From: Asticcacaulis benevestitus DSM 16100 = ATCC BAA-896
Lineage (GTDB): Bacteria > Pseudomonadota > Alphaproteobacteria > Caulobacterales > Caulobacteraceae
DNA: 47,429 bases
Direction: 5' to 3'
Assembly (NCBI RefSeq): GCF_000376105.1
Contig: NZ_AQWM01000004.1
Span: 194-47,622, forward strand
Shown: positions 35,607 through 43,796 of the stretch, in pieces
Position numbering within the stretch: the first letter of the stretch is position 1
Layout: every line of letters begins with the position of its first letter
Made by a program: the position numbers and the translations under genes
The notes under the pieces: model-generated
Told to the model about the DNA's origin: nothing
Seen by the model: the letters and a program-made list of their open reading frames with translations, nothing else
Database searches by the model: none

Positions 35607-35788
35607 GGTTTGCGTCTCCTCATGAGCGCGTTGAGTTCTGCATCTTAGATGCGCTTAAGGATATAAGAATGCAATAAGGGCGGATTTATGGACGAGTATC
35701 CTTAACGGGTAAGGGATTTTATCTTGGGGTCGCCTCATCGCCATTGACGGCTTGGTTTTAGCGCCAAAGCGTTTAGGGTAACCGCACC

Positions 35789-36256
35789 ATGAGTCATACG
35801 CGCCGCCTGACTGTCGATGAAATCAACGCCCTGCCCGCCGGACTGGCGGCAGTGCTGCCGCTCGACAGGGTGCGGCTGGTGAGCCGTCATCACTGGGTGT
35901 CGTGGCTGGCGCAACTGATCGGACGCGGCGCACAGATCGTGGTGCGCGGACGCAAGGTGTTCTGGCCACGCCTTACGGCCGATGTCAGCGCACACCCGCT
36001 GGCCATGAGCCTGCTGGCGCATGAACTGATCCATGTCTGGCAGTATGAAAACGGCCTGACCCTGTGGCGCTATATCTTGCGCGAACGCGGACAGTATCAT
36101 TACTGCATCGATGGCCGCGCCTATACGGATTATGGCTACGAACAACAGGCCGCCATGGTCGAGGACTGGATGCGCCTGCGCGCGGGCTTAAAGCCGCGCT
36201 ATGGCGAAAGGGTTGATATACACAGGCTGGAGGCGATAGTGCCTTTTGTGAAGTAA
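35789..36256 (+). CDS. HExxH-containing protein, putative metallopeptidase
   Basis: The 155-residue protein has no signal peptide. The motif LLAHELIHVWQYENG (His-Glu-x-x-His near residues 78-82) resembles the DUF4157-type/'vgr-related' zinc proteins, in which HELxHVWQ is typical. A later Glu in YGYEQQAAMVEDW could be the third ligand. Whether it is a protease is not known. The upstream Shine-Dalgarno site (AGGGTAACC) is moderate. It is the only gene between the divergent glycine-zipper gene and a repeat element. Confidence 0.75.
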   Translation: MSHTRRLTVDEINALPAGLAAVLPLDRVRLVSRHHWVSWLAQLIGRGAQIVVRGRKVFWPRLTADVSAHPLAMSLLAHELIHVWQYENGLTLWRYILRERGQYHYCIDGRAYTDYGYEQQAAMVEDWMRLRAGLKPRYGERVDIHRLEAIVPFVK

Positions 36257-36325
36257 GCAAGAAACCCCACCACATCTCACTACGCTTGATGGTCCCCCTC
36301 CCCGACAAGCGGGGAGGTATAAGAG
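36257..36325 (-). repeat. Dispersed GC-rich palindromic element (copy B, inverted)
   Basis: On the minus strand it begins ATACCTCCCCGCTTGTCGG and ends GTGGTGGGGTTTCTTGC, the same ends as the copy at 6469-6571 but with a shorter middle. It lies between the HExxH gene and nnrD. Confidence 0.65.
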
Positions 36326-36331
36326 GATAGC

Positions 36332-37147
36332 ATGGACAACATCCCCAACCTTTGGCTCAAGGCCCTGCCCGCGCTCAAAAGCGACGGCAGCAAATATAAT
36401 CGCGGCCATTGCGTCGTGCTGGGTGGTCCTGTGGCCTCAACGGGCGCCGCCAGGCTTTCCGCACGGGCGGCCCTTCGCATCGGTGCCGGACTTGTGTCGG
36501 TGGCGTGCGATCCGTCGAGCCTGATCGTCTACGCCACGGCGCTGCAAGCGGTGATGACCAAGCCGGTGAAGGACGAAGCCGCCTTTGCCGAACTCATGGC
36601 TGACCGGCGCATCACGGCCGTCCTCCTGGGCCCTGCGGCGGGTATCACTGCCCGCACCAAGGCGTTTGTGCTGACGGCTTTGCGGGCCGGAAAAGCCTGC
36701 GTGCTTGATGCTGACGCCCTCACCGTCTTTCAGGATCAGCCAACCGAACTTTTCGACGTGATCCGCTCGCCGGTTCTGCTCACCCCGCATGAGGGCGAAT
36801 TCTCGCGCCTGTTCGGCAAGGTCACGGACCGCGAAGGCGATGCACTCAGAGCGGCGCAACAGAGCGGCGCGGTGGTACTGCTGAAAGGCGCCGATACGGT
36901 CATCGCCGCGCCGGATGGCCGCATCCTTATCAACCGTGCCGCGCCGCCCACCCTGGCCACAGCCGGCTCGGGCGATGTGCTGGCGGGTTTCGCCGGCGGC
37001 CTGATGGCGCAGGGCATGGACGTGTTCGATGCGGCGTGTGCAGCGGCCTGGATTCACGCCGAAGCCGCGCGGGTTTTCGGTCCCGGCCTGATTTCGGAAG
37101 ATCTCAGCGAGGCTGTGCCGCAAGTTCTGCGTCATCTCGGACGCTGA
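36332..37147 (+). CDS. nnrD: ADP/ATP-dependent (S)-NAD(P)H-hydrate dehydratase
   Basis: The 271-residue ribokinase-fold enzyme repairs hydrated NADH/NADPH in the cytoplasm. Visible: KYNRGHCVVLGGPVASTGAARLSARAALRIGAGLV (N-terminal signature), LDADALTVF, VLLTPHEGEFSRLFG, LLKGADTVIAAPDG and the catalytic TAGSGDVLAGFAGGL. The usual fusion partner, the NnrE epimerase domain, is absent, so the epimerase must be encoded elsewhere. AGAGGATAGC precedes the ATG. Its last 44 bases overlap the convergent membrane-protein gene. Confidence 0.94.
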   Translation: MDNIPNLWLKALPALKSDGSKYNRGHCVVLGGPVASTGAARLSARAALRIGAGLVSVACDPSSLIVYATALQAVMTKPVKDEAAFAELMADRRITAVLLGPAAGITARTKAFVLTALRAGKACVLDADALTVFQDQPTELFDVIRSPVLLTPHEGEFSRLFGKVTDREGDALRAAQQSGAVVLLKGADTVIAAPDGRILINRAAPPTLATAGSGDVLAGFAGGLMAQGMDVFDAACAAAWIHAEAARVFGPGLISEDLSEAVPQVLRHLGR

Positions 37148-37508
37148 ACCGCCCCACGCTTAGGAAGGCGAGGCAAATGGCGCTCTCCAGTCCGATGGCG
37201 GCGAAAATACCATTGCCGGCGTGATGGCTGATGCGTTCATAAAGGCCTAGCACAATCAGCGACGCGCAGGCGACGATGATGCCGTTGCCCAGCGCCTGTT
37301 GCGTTCCGCGCGAGCGCAGATGTCGCAGCCCGAACAGGATCACGCCCAGCGCCAAAAACAGGCAGGCCATGCGCCGCGACACCAGCGCGCCGCCTTCGAG
37401 ATAGGCCACATGCCAGTTCGCCAGGATCCAGTCTGGCAGGACAAACCAAACCACCGCCAGGACCAGGCAAAGGGCGGCCGTCAGGATCGAGAGGGCTTTA
37501 AAAGGCAT
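37104..37508 (-). CDS. Four-helix membrane protein of unknown function
   Basis: The 134-residue protein has four hydrophobic segments at about 7-25, 45-62, 75-92 and 100-118 (LTAALCLVLAVVWFVLPDWIL, MACLFLALGVILFGLRHL, GNGIIVACASLIVLGLY, GIFAAIGLESAICLAFLSV). Conserved-looking bits such as SRRMACLFLALGV resemble small uncharacterised inner-membrane proteins. GGAG precedes the ATG at a six-base spacing. Its 3' end overlaps nnrD on the other strand, which may couple their expression through antisense transcripts. Confidence 0.72.
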   Translation of the reverse strand: MPFKALSILTAALCLVLAVVWFVLPDWILANWHVAYLEGGALVSRRMACLFLALGVILFGLRHLRSRGTQQALGNGIIVACASLIVLGLYERISHHAGNGIFAAIGLESAICLAFLSVGRFSVRDDAELAAQPR

Positions 37509-37581
37509 CGCGGGCTCCGGAGGTTACGCAAGCTTCTACGCATCCCCCTTAACCCTGGTTCACCCATAAGGCGAAGGCGCC

Positions 37582-38718
37582 TCAGAACCCGTTGACCGAC
37601 ACCAGGAAGATCCCCGCCACCAGAAGGGCGAAACTGATCGTCGTTGTAAGCCACAACAGCAGCGTCTTGATGAGCGCACCCAGAATGCCCGAACCATAGG
37701 CACCGCGCAGCGTCATGAAGATATAGATCGGCGTCCAGATCGTCAGCACGCCGAACCCCCATTCCATCGCCTCTGCCGGCAGGGCCAGAACGAGCGCATT
37801 GGTCAGGAAAATGAACGACATCATGTTACACGCCACCAGGAAGTGGTCGAACAGATAGAAGCGCTTGCGATAGACATAAAGCAGGCCCAGCGCGAGCGTC
37901 ATCAGCGGCAACAGCAGCACCGCCAGCCGGTGCCCCCAACCGAACATGGTCAGCATCAGAGCCTCTGGATTTTTCAACGCCTTGTTGATCTTCGCCTTGA
38001 GGCTGCCGGCGCCTTTTTCATCATAGGCAAAAGAGCGAACCGAAATCTCTTCATCGTCCAGCACCGCCATACCTTTGGACGTCAATTCCAGATCGTGAGT
38101 CGCTGCCGCGATCGGATCGGCCGCCACCGCATCGTATTCGGCCTTCTCAGCCGCGAAAGCCCTGGTATAGCTGGCCTCGACCAGCGCTTTTTCTTCGGAG
38201 GAAGTTGCATCTTTCAGATCGTCAGCGCGTTCTTTTTGCAGAGCCGCCGTCTCTTTGGCGTAGTCAGCCTGCGCCGATTTCAGTAGCGCGTCGCCATGCG
38301 CTTTTACCGCCGCCGGATCATGCAAGGCATGGGCAGCCTCCTCGGTCTTGTGCTCAAACTCCTTGGCGAGGTGATGGGTAAGGCCTTCAGAAACAAAGAT
38401 GAACAGAAGCAGGGCGACCAAAAAGGTGCGAAAGGGCGGGACATGGCGCGCCAGCTTGCCCGACATGTAGTCCTTCGCCAGCGTGCCCGGCCGGAAAAAC
38501 AGCGGCGGCAGGGTGCGCCACAGCCGGCCATCGAGATGGAACAGGCTTTCGATCGAATCAACGATCATATGCAGGATATGGCGGTGATGATTGCTGGCAT
38601 CCTGACCGCAGGCGTAACAAAAGCGCCCCTGCAACTCGGTTTCGCAATTCAGACACTTTTGGCCAGGCTCCGGCACAAAGGCCTTATGGCGACCGAAGAG
38701 CGACCCCAGCCCGTCCAT
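37582..38718 (-). CDS. DUF3667-type membrane protein with zinc ribbon
   Basis: The 378-residue protein starts with a short tail and a zinc ribbon (CLNCETELQGRFCYACGQ), then the family segment HILHMIVDSIESLFHLDGRLWRTLPPLFFRPGTLAKDYMSGKLARHVPPFRTFL leading into a membrane helix. A soluble, helical Ala/Glu/Lys-rich loop of roughly 140 residues follows, and then about four C-terminal membrane helices. The function of the family is unknown. An upstream in-frame start would run through the msrA terminator, so the ATG shown is preferred despite a weak ribosome site. Confidence 0.82.
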   Translation of the reverse strand: MDGLGSLFGRHKAFVPEPGQKCLNCETELQGRFCYACGQDASNHHRHILHMIVDSIESLFHLDGRLWRTLPPLFFRPGTLAKDYMSGKLARHVPPFRTFLVALLLFIFVSEGLTHHLAKEFEHKTEEAAHALHDPAAVKAHGDALLKSAQADYAKETAALQKERADDLKDATSSEEKALVEASYTRAFAAEKAEYDAVAADPIAAATHDLELTSKGMAVLDDEEISVRSFAYDEKGAGSLKAKINKALKNPEALMLTMFGWGHRLAVLLLPLMTLALGLLYVYRKRFYLFDHFLVACNMMSFIFLTNALVLALPAEAMEWGFGVLTIWTPIYIFMTLRGAYGSGILGALIKTLLLWLTTTISFALLVAGIFLVSVNGF

Positions 38719-38757
38719 CGTCAGCAGTTCAAGCTCTTTCAAAGTCCACGCCCCGGT

Positions 38758-38794
38758 AAAAAAATGCCCGCCGCAAGGATGGGTTGCGGCGGGC
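38758..38794 (-). terminator. Rho-independent terminator of msrA
   Basis: The perfect 11-bp stem GCCCGCCGCAA / TTGCGGCGGGC with a seven-base loop is followed on the minus strand by A and seven T. Confidence 0.92.
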
Positions 38795-38828
38795 AAAATG
38801 TAAAGTCGTGACGATGGAAATTATATCG

Positions 38829-39494
38829 TCAGATGGCGCAGACCGCGCCTGTGCCCTTGAGGCCGCAATAGCCTTCGGGGTTTTTGGCGAGGTAACCCTG
38901 ATGGTAACCTTCGGCGAAATAGAAGGGTGCATTGGTATTGATTTGCCCTGCCGCTTCGCTGCTTGAGGGCGGTTCGATCTCAGTGCTGATCGCGCCCTTG
39001 CCGAGTGCGGTCAGGGCATTCTGGAACTCAGCCTTGCTGGCCACGGCGGCATCAAATTGCGCATCGGTCGAAGCGAAGATGGCCGAGCGATACTGCGTGC
39101 CGATATCGTTGCCCTGACGATAGCCTTGAGTCGGATCATGGCTTTCCCAGAACACTTTCAGCAGTTGCTGGAAAGTGATTGTCTTCGGATCATAGACCAC
39201 AAGCACGCCTTCGGTATGACCGGTCTGGCCGGTGCAGACCTCCTTGTAGGTCGGGTTGGGCGTATAGCCGCCGATATAGCCGGCGGCGGTGACGTAGACG
39301 CCATCCTGCTGCCACAGCTTGCGCTCGACGCCCCAGAAACAGCCCATGGCCAGCACGACGGTCTCCATGCCGGCCGGATAAGGGCCTTTGAGCGGTGTAT
39401 GCAGGACAAAATGGGTGTCTTCGGTGGGTATGGCTTCGCTGCGACCGGCCAGGGCACTGGTGGGAGCGATCATCTGGGTTTTGAGGCCGAACAT
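38829..39494 (-). CDS. msrA: Peptide-methionine (S)-S-oxide reductase MsrA
   Basis: The 221-residue enzyme reduces methionine-S-sulfoxide in proteins. Seen: catalytic Cys52 in [71 protein letters not shown], and [29 protein letters not shown] with resolving cysteines near the end. It has no signal peptide, so it is cytoplasmic; the ~40-residue N-terminal extension is usual for the long form. AAGGAAAACAGC precedes the ATG. Confidence 0.96.
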   Translation of the reverse strand: MFGLKTQMIAPTSALAGRSEAIPTEDTHFVLHTPLKGPYPAGMETVVLAMGCFWGVERKLWQQDGVYVTAAGYIGGYTPNPTYKEVCTGQTGHTEGVLVVYDPKTITFQQLLKVFWESHDPTQGYRQGNDIGTQYRSAIFASTDAQFDAAVASKAEFQNALTALGKGAISTEIEPPSSSEAAGQINTNAPFYFAEGYHQGYLAKNPEGYCGLKGTGAVCAI

Positions 39495-39516
39495 GCTGTT
39501 TTCCTTTTTAAAGTGC

Positions 39517-39556
39517 TCAGGCGCCGCAGGGCTCGCCGCAAAGGCGGCGGCGGGCG
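39517..39556. repeat. Dispersed intergenic repeat (copy 3)
   Basis: TCAGGCGCCGCAGGGCTCGC, then CGCAAAGGCGGCGGCGGGCG, closely matches 17361-17395. Both copies sit just upstream of a ribosome binding site on the minus strand, with a shared TTTTCCTTT context. Confidence 0.6.
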
Positions 39557-39657
39557 GTTGCCCTTGCCAAATCCCCTTTAAGCGGGATTTGGAATGTAAG
39601 ATACGCGCTTGTGGCCAATATAGTTACAAAAAAACTGTGTGGAAGGGGCTGTGGGGC

Positions 39658-39685
39658 TTGCGAATGCGCGCGGCATGGGTATAAA
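39658..39685 (+). promoter_or_regulatory. Likely promoter of tRNA-Ser
   Basis: TTGCGA and TATAAA are separated by 16 bases, with the tRNA 5' end 44 nt beyond the -10 element. Match by eye to the sigma-70 consensus. Confidence 0.5.
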
Positions 39686-39729
39686 GGCCGCCTTCCGCGC
39701 GCCATCGACCCCGGCGCGCATTGATGGAT

Positions 39730-39819
39730 GGACAGGTGGCGGAGTGGTCGATCGCGCACGCTTGGAAAGCGTGTGTACGTGAAAGCGTACCGAGGGTTCG
39801 AATCCCTCCCTGTCCGCCA
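39730..39819 (+). tRNA. tRNA-Ser (GGA)
   Basis: A 90-nt class II tRNA including encoded CCA. The acceptor pair is GGACAGG / CCTGTCC, the anticodon stem CACGC / GCGTG encloses loop TTGGAAA with anticodon GGA (39764-39766), the long variable arm contains TACG..CGTA, and the T arm is GAGGGTTCGAATCCCTC. It reads UCC/UCU serine codons. Confidence 0.97.
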
Positions 39820-39827
39820 TTAACAAG

Positions 39828-39852
39828 AGGCTCCCACGAGGGGGCCTTTTTT
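39828..39852 (+). terminator. Terminator of tRNA-Ser
   Basis: The stem AGGCTCCC / GGGGGCCT (one G-T pair) with loop ACGA is followed by six T, eight bases after the tRNA CCA end. Confidence 0.85.
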
Positions 39853-40056
39853 AATGGCGGAAATGGGGTTCAGAACCGCTCGGCACATGCATAAATGCGG
39901 GTTCGAAAACCGAGCGCAGCGAAGGTTTCGGCGGAGCAAAGCGCAGCCAATCCCTCCGTACACAGAAAATTCTCACTAATGCAAAATATGGGGTTCGGTG
40001 AGAGGCAAGCCGCGTAGAACGTGGCGCGTCGATTCTGCTCTGAGTAACGACACAGG

Positions 40057-40095
40057 CCTTCATGATGGGCATCACCAGGCCGCAAAAGAATTGGC
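40057..40095. repeat. 39-nt direct repeat, left copy
   Basis: It begins CCTTCATGAT and ends TTGGC, sharing 35 of 39 positions with 40907-40945 in the same orientation. It ends five bases before the lipoprotein gene's stop codon. Confidence 0.75.
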
Positions 40096-40099
40096 ACGA

Positions 40100-40702
40100 T
40101 CAGGAACTAGGCCACCAATTTTGATCGCAATACGGCATCTCAAAATCCGTTGGACGTGTGACACGCGGACACTCATCATAGGCAGCGCAAGTCGCCCACA
40201 GAGACGTACCCATCATGCCGGTATCAACGTATAAAAACTGGACGTTACCCCGCGCCTCGCGAACAACGGAATCGGCTGCCCTCAGCGACCTCAGCAAATG
40301 ATATCTGTATCGGGCATCTCCTGCGGCCTTGGCGCGCCGGGCGAGTTCGAAATGGCGATTCTGATCCCCGCCACGACTGTCGTCCGACAACCAAGCCGTG
40401 TCCCGATTTCCGATCGCCTCATTGTAGGGGGCCGTTCCGGGGCCATACTGTTTCGCCGTGGATAATTTCGCCGCACGGTAACGCGGCAAACCGTAACCAG
40501 ACTCGGCCATCCATCTTGCGTACGCCACGTTCTCCTTGCGCGTGCGCGCAAATAGGTATTCCACCGACTGGCAAAGCGCGGCCTGCGTATCGTAGCGCAG
40601 GGCCGGAGAGCGGTCTTCTCCGCCTTCACGGGCCGATCCGGCATTTCCGCATGCGGCAAGAAGCAGAAGAGCGCCAAACGAGCGCAAAATATTTACTCTC
40701 AT
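40100..40702 (-). CDS. Lipoprotein of unknown function
   Basis: The 200-residue protein has a lipoprotein signal with lipobox LAAC (FGALLLLAACGNAG) and then a soluble, mostly helical domain: ALCQSVEYLFARTRKENVAYARWMAESGYGLPRYRAAKL, RHFELARRAKAAGDARYRYHLLRSLRAADSVVREARGNVQFLYVDTG, then CAAYDECPRVTRPTDFEMPYCDQNWW. Several cysteines in the C-terminal part may form disulfides in the periplasm. No family is recognised. GGAGGGAAAGG lies upstream; a GTG one codon earlier is the alternative start. The gene and its upstream region lie between two 39-nt direct repeats. Confidence 0.75.
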   Translation of the reverse strand: MRVNILRSFGALLLLAACGNAGSAREGGEDRSPALRYDTQAALCQSVEYLFARTRKENVAYARWMAESGYGLPRYRAAKLSTAKQYGPGTAPYNEAIGNRDTAWLSDDSRGGDQNRHFELARRAKAAGDARYRYHLLRSLRAADSVVREARGNVQFLYVDTGMMGTSLWATCAAYDECPRVTRPTDFEMPYCDQNWWPSS

Positions 40703-40906
40703 CACCTTTCCCTCCCCACAACCCCAGCGATATCATTCTTCAATGCGCTTAGCTACTGAATTTAGGGGCCTTCGGTCACCGCGCTGACTGACATTACGTT
40801 TGCCTATGGGCAAAACCGTCTTCGCCTTCGCGCTCAGCCGTAGCCCCCGGCGAGTCCAATGCTTAGACCGGTACTTGCGCCGAGTGTTGCGAAAAGTATA
40901 TTCTAA

Positions 40907-40945
40907 CCTTCATGATCGGTATCACCAGGCCGCAAAATAACTGGC
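40907..40945. repeat. 39-nt direct repeat, right copy
   Basis: Partner of 40057-40095 with four mismatches. Its end overlaps the first bases of the chemoreceptor terminator. Confidence 0.75.
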
Positions 40946-40972
40946 CCGCCGCGACCATCATCGCGGCGGGCC
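40943..40972 (-). terminator. Terminator hairpin of the chemoreceptor gene
   Basis: A perfect 12-bp stem (GGCCCGCCGCGA / TCGCGGCGGGCC) with a six-base loop lies 14 nt after the stop. On the minus strand it is followed by AGTTATTTTG, a weak T-tract. Confidence 0.75.
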
Positions 40973-40986
40973 GTGTATCCTTCTGA

Positions 40987-42660
40987 CTAGGCCGCGCGAA
41001 CGGTCGTCAGGAACTTGTCCATTTCGAAATTCAGACGCTCCGCCTGCGTGGCCAGTTCGGCCGACGAACTGAGAACCTGCGAGGCTGCCTCACCGGTCTG
41101 CTCCGCGGCCTGCGCCACGCCGGTGATATTGGACGTCACTTCCTGAGTGCCGATCGAGGCCTGATTGACCGCCTGAACGATCTCTTGTGTGGCCGCTGAC
41201 TGCTGCTCGACGGCTGAGGCGATGGTCGTTGAGACATGATTGATATTCTGGATCGTCCCGGTGATGTTCTGAATGGCGCCGGCCGCTCGTGAGGTGGCCT
41301 CCTGGATTTGCGCAATCTTGCTCGAAATTTCGGTCGTAGCCTTCGCCGTCTGGCCCGCCAGGGCTTTGACTTCGGAGGCGACGACGGCAAAGCCCTTACC
41401 GGCCTCACCCGCACGTGCCGACTCGATGGTTGCGTTGAGCGCCAGAAGGTTGGTCTGTCCGGCCAGCCCGGCGATCAGGTCGACGACCCCGCCAATCGAT
41501 GAGGCGACTTCGTTGAGTTCGGCAACAATGCGGACAGCCTCATCGGCTTCACGCACCGCGTCCGAAGAGATGGCCGACGACGTTTCCACCTGGCGTCCGA
41601 TTTCAGCGACAGACGCGCCAAGTTGTTCTGCCGACGACGCGACGGATGTGACATTGGCCCCGGCCTCTTCGGCCGCACTTGAAACCGCTATTGACTGCGC
41701 TGAAGCCTCCTGGGCGGTGGCGCTGAGCTGTGCCGCTGCGGCCTGCATTTCGGTGGCCGCAGAGGATACCAGACTGACAATACCGCCCACGGATTTTTCA
41801 AAATCATCCGCAAGTTTCAGCGTCGCGCTCTTGCGCTGCTGGACGGCCGAGGCTTCGAGCGCCTGTTGGGCTTCCGCCATGGCGGCAACCCTCTTGGCGT
41901 TGTCTTCAAAGGCGCGTGACATGGCGCCAATTTCGTCGCCGCGTTCGGCGCCCGGCACCTTCACATTATCCTCGCCTCGCGCCACCTTTTCCATCGCACC
42001 GGTCAAGCTGGTGATGGGGCTAACGATCATCTTCGATACCGCGAACAGGATTGCGACAATCACGCCAAGACTTGCCAGACTGCTCAGGATGATGGTCAGG
42101 ACAATGCCGGTCAAGGAAGACGCCAGAGCCTTGGACCGCACGGCCAGCAGGCTGGATTCAGCCTCCCGGAATTCCGTCATCTTGGCCCGGAAGCTATCCA
42201 CATAGCTCTTACCCTTACCCGTTCTCTCGTAGTCCTGCCCCTGAGACTGGGTCGTCGCGTCCCGACCGAGTTTGATGGCCGGCTCGGTCACCTCACTGCG
42301 CCATGAGTCCGCGATCACTTTCATATCGTCGAGCCGCTGCTGTTGCGCCGCGTTGTCTTTGGTAAGGTCCTTCAACTTGGCGAACTGGGCGTCGAAGCTG
42401 TCCTTGCCGCCCTTATACGGATCGAGATTGGCTTCATTCCCCGTTATCAGGAAGCCGCGCATACCGGTTTCCTGATTGACCATCGACATCAGCAAAGCAT
42501 CGGCTTTTTCCAGGACCACATAACTGTGGTCATTCCACGTGCTGTTTTTAGCGACCGAAGATTCCATAAGGAAGATGACGGCGCTGGAAATTAAGGTGAT
42601 AAGCGCAATGGCGGCCAGCATCACCGTCATTTTGGCGCCGATTTTTTGGGTCTTTAGCAT
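40987..42660 (-). CDS. Methyl-accepting chemotaxis protein with CHASE3-type sensor
   Basis: The 557-residue receptor has TM1 at about 12-32, a periplasmic CHASE3-like helical sensor ([41 protein letters not shown]), TM2 at about 184-207, a HAMP domain ([22 protein letters not shown]), and the signalling domain with the conserved hairpin tip [41 protein letters not shown]. There is no C-terminal CheR/CheB tether pentapeptide; it ends TTVRAA. GGAG lies five bases before the ATG. CheA/CheW partners are not in the window. Confidence 0.96.
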   Translation of the reverse strand: MLKTQKIGAKMTVMLAAIALITLISSAVIFLMESSVAKNSTWNDHSYVVLEKADALLMSMVNQETGMRGFLITGNEANLDPYKGGKDSFDAQFAKLKDLTKDNAAQQQRLDDMKVIADSWRSEVTEPAIKLGRDATTQSQGQDYERTGKGKSYVDSFRAKMTEFREAESSLLAVRSKALASSLTGIVLTIILSSLASLGVIVAILFAVSKMIVSPITSLTGAMEKVARGEDNVKVPGAERGDEIGAMSRAFEDNAKRVAAMAEAQQALEASAVQQRKSATLKLADDFEKSVGGIVSLVSSAATEMQAAAAQLSATAQEASAQSIAVSSAAEEAGANVTSVASSAEQLGASVAEIGRQVETSSAISSDAVREADEAVRIVAELNEVASSIGGVVDLIAGLAGQTNLLALNATIESARAGEAGKGFAVVASEVKALAGQTAKATTEISSKIAQIQEATSRAAGAIQNITGTIQNINHVSTTIASAVEQQSAATQEIVQAVNQASIGTQEVTSNITGVAQAAEQTGEAASQVLSSSAELATQAERLNFEMDKFLTTVRAA

Positions 42661-42692
42661 AGGAACTCCGAGGAACAGACAGTGAATTTGAG

Positions 42693-43391
42693 TTAGAAGT
42701 TTTGCATCAGTTGCAAAACCAGACGGGATTTGAAGGCGTCCCCGGCGTCATGCCGATCCGTGTCGTAATACCTCAGATCGATTTTGGTGCGGGGCAAAAG
42801 GGCGTAGGTCGCCCCGAGATTGACGGCGCTGTAGTCGTTCTTCGGCGTCAGGCGACGCGTACCGACAGCGCCTGAAACGGACCAATGTGCGTTAATTACC
42901 TGCGACAGGCCGGCTTCGATCCAGTTGTCGCCCTGGGTTGCCCCGGGCGCATCAGAGGCATATACATCCGTCACACGGACGGTTGTGCCACTGGCGAAGG
43001 TGCGTGAAACATCGGCTTGCCATTCCACGAAATGGGCATCGAAACCCGATGGCGCGTTGGTCTTGATCTTGTAGCCGCCACCGAAGGCGAGATCGAAGCC
43101 CTGGGCGCGACCTTTCAGGCCAAGCACATACTCCTGCTGCCCGTCGATGCCGCCAGCCTCGTGCAGATTGCGCAATGATGCACTGATGAAAACAGGCCCG
43201 TGGACTGCTTCAATGCTGCCCTTGAACTGTCCGCGATCAGATGTTTCGCCCACATCCTTGCTGACGCCTTCGCTCGCGACACCCAATGCCCCCGAGACCT
43301 GCCAATCGGTCGTTTGCGCCACGGCTTGCTGGACGCCCACCAAAAAGAAAACAGATGTAAAACCTGCCAATAGCCTCATATGTTGTGACAT
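42693..43391 (-). CDS. TorF-family putative porin (Gcw_chp)
   Basis: The 232-residue protein has a signal peptide ending near residue 25 ([10 protein letters not shown]) and an outer-membrane beta-barrel pattern typical of the Gcw_chp/TorF family: [94 protein letters not shown] and an aromatic end [10 protein letters not shown]. Members probably form narrow channels; the cargo is unknown. ATG shown; a GTG one codon earlier and an ATG four codons later are alternatives. The chemoreceptor gene follows 32 nt downstream and may be co-transcribed. Confidence 0.87.
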   Translation of the reverse strand: MSQHMRLLAGFTSVFFLVGVQQAVAQTTDWQVSGALGVASEGVSKDVGETSDRGQFKGSIEAVHGPVFISASLRNLHEAGGIDGQQEYVLGLKGRAQGFDLAFGGGYKIKTNAPSGFDAHFVEWQADVSRTFASGTTVRVTDVYASDAPGATQGDNWIEAGLSQVINAHWSVSGAVGTRRLTPKNDYSAVNLGATYALLPRTKIDLRYYDTDRHDAGDAFKSRLVLQLMQNF

Positions 43392-43796
43392 CACGCAACC
43401 ACCCTACTCAAACCAAACTACCAGGCCGTCACGGATCAAACCACGAGACAGCTTGAGAACAAGATTATGCGAACAGGGTTAGCGACAGATTAACCGTTTA
43501 CCGAAACTACTGACTAAATTCCGCAGGCAAATTGCCTTAGGAGGCACCTTTACAGCAATTGGCCGATGGCCGATATGATCGGTGTGTGCGGCGCGCCCTA
43601 TTGGCGAAGTCCACGCCCCTGTGATCGCAAAAGCACAGACCACTTTCCTCAAAAATTACACAAAAACAAAATGTTAACCTATGTCGCAAAAGCTTTGCTC
43701 ATCTGACGCCTGTTCGTCGAAAAAGGTTTCTCAAACTGTCATCATAGCCGATTAGGCGCTGATCCATGAGGCCACTTCAGGCCGTCATGGGGATAG
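43392..43796. other. Divergent intergenic region, no gene
   Basis: About 400 bases separate the porin and the TonB-dependent receptor. No open frame with coding character and no RNA gene were seen. A possible CtrA-like site TTAG-CGACAGA-TTAA lies at 43479-43493. The AT-rich stretch around 43650-43680 is the likely promoter region of the receptor. No Fur-like box was found. Confidence 0.6.

Noticed and set aside
39851..40097. Two minus-strand frames downstream of tRNA-Ser
   Set aside because: They overlap each other and the repeat, lack ribosome sites and have no recognisable content.
43456..43474. Possible LexA site GAAC..GAAC upstream of the porin gene
   Set aside because: The spacing between the half-sites is 10 bases instead of the required 7.
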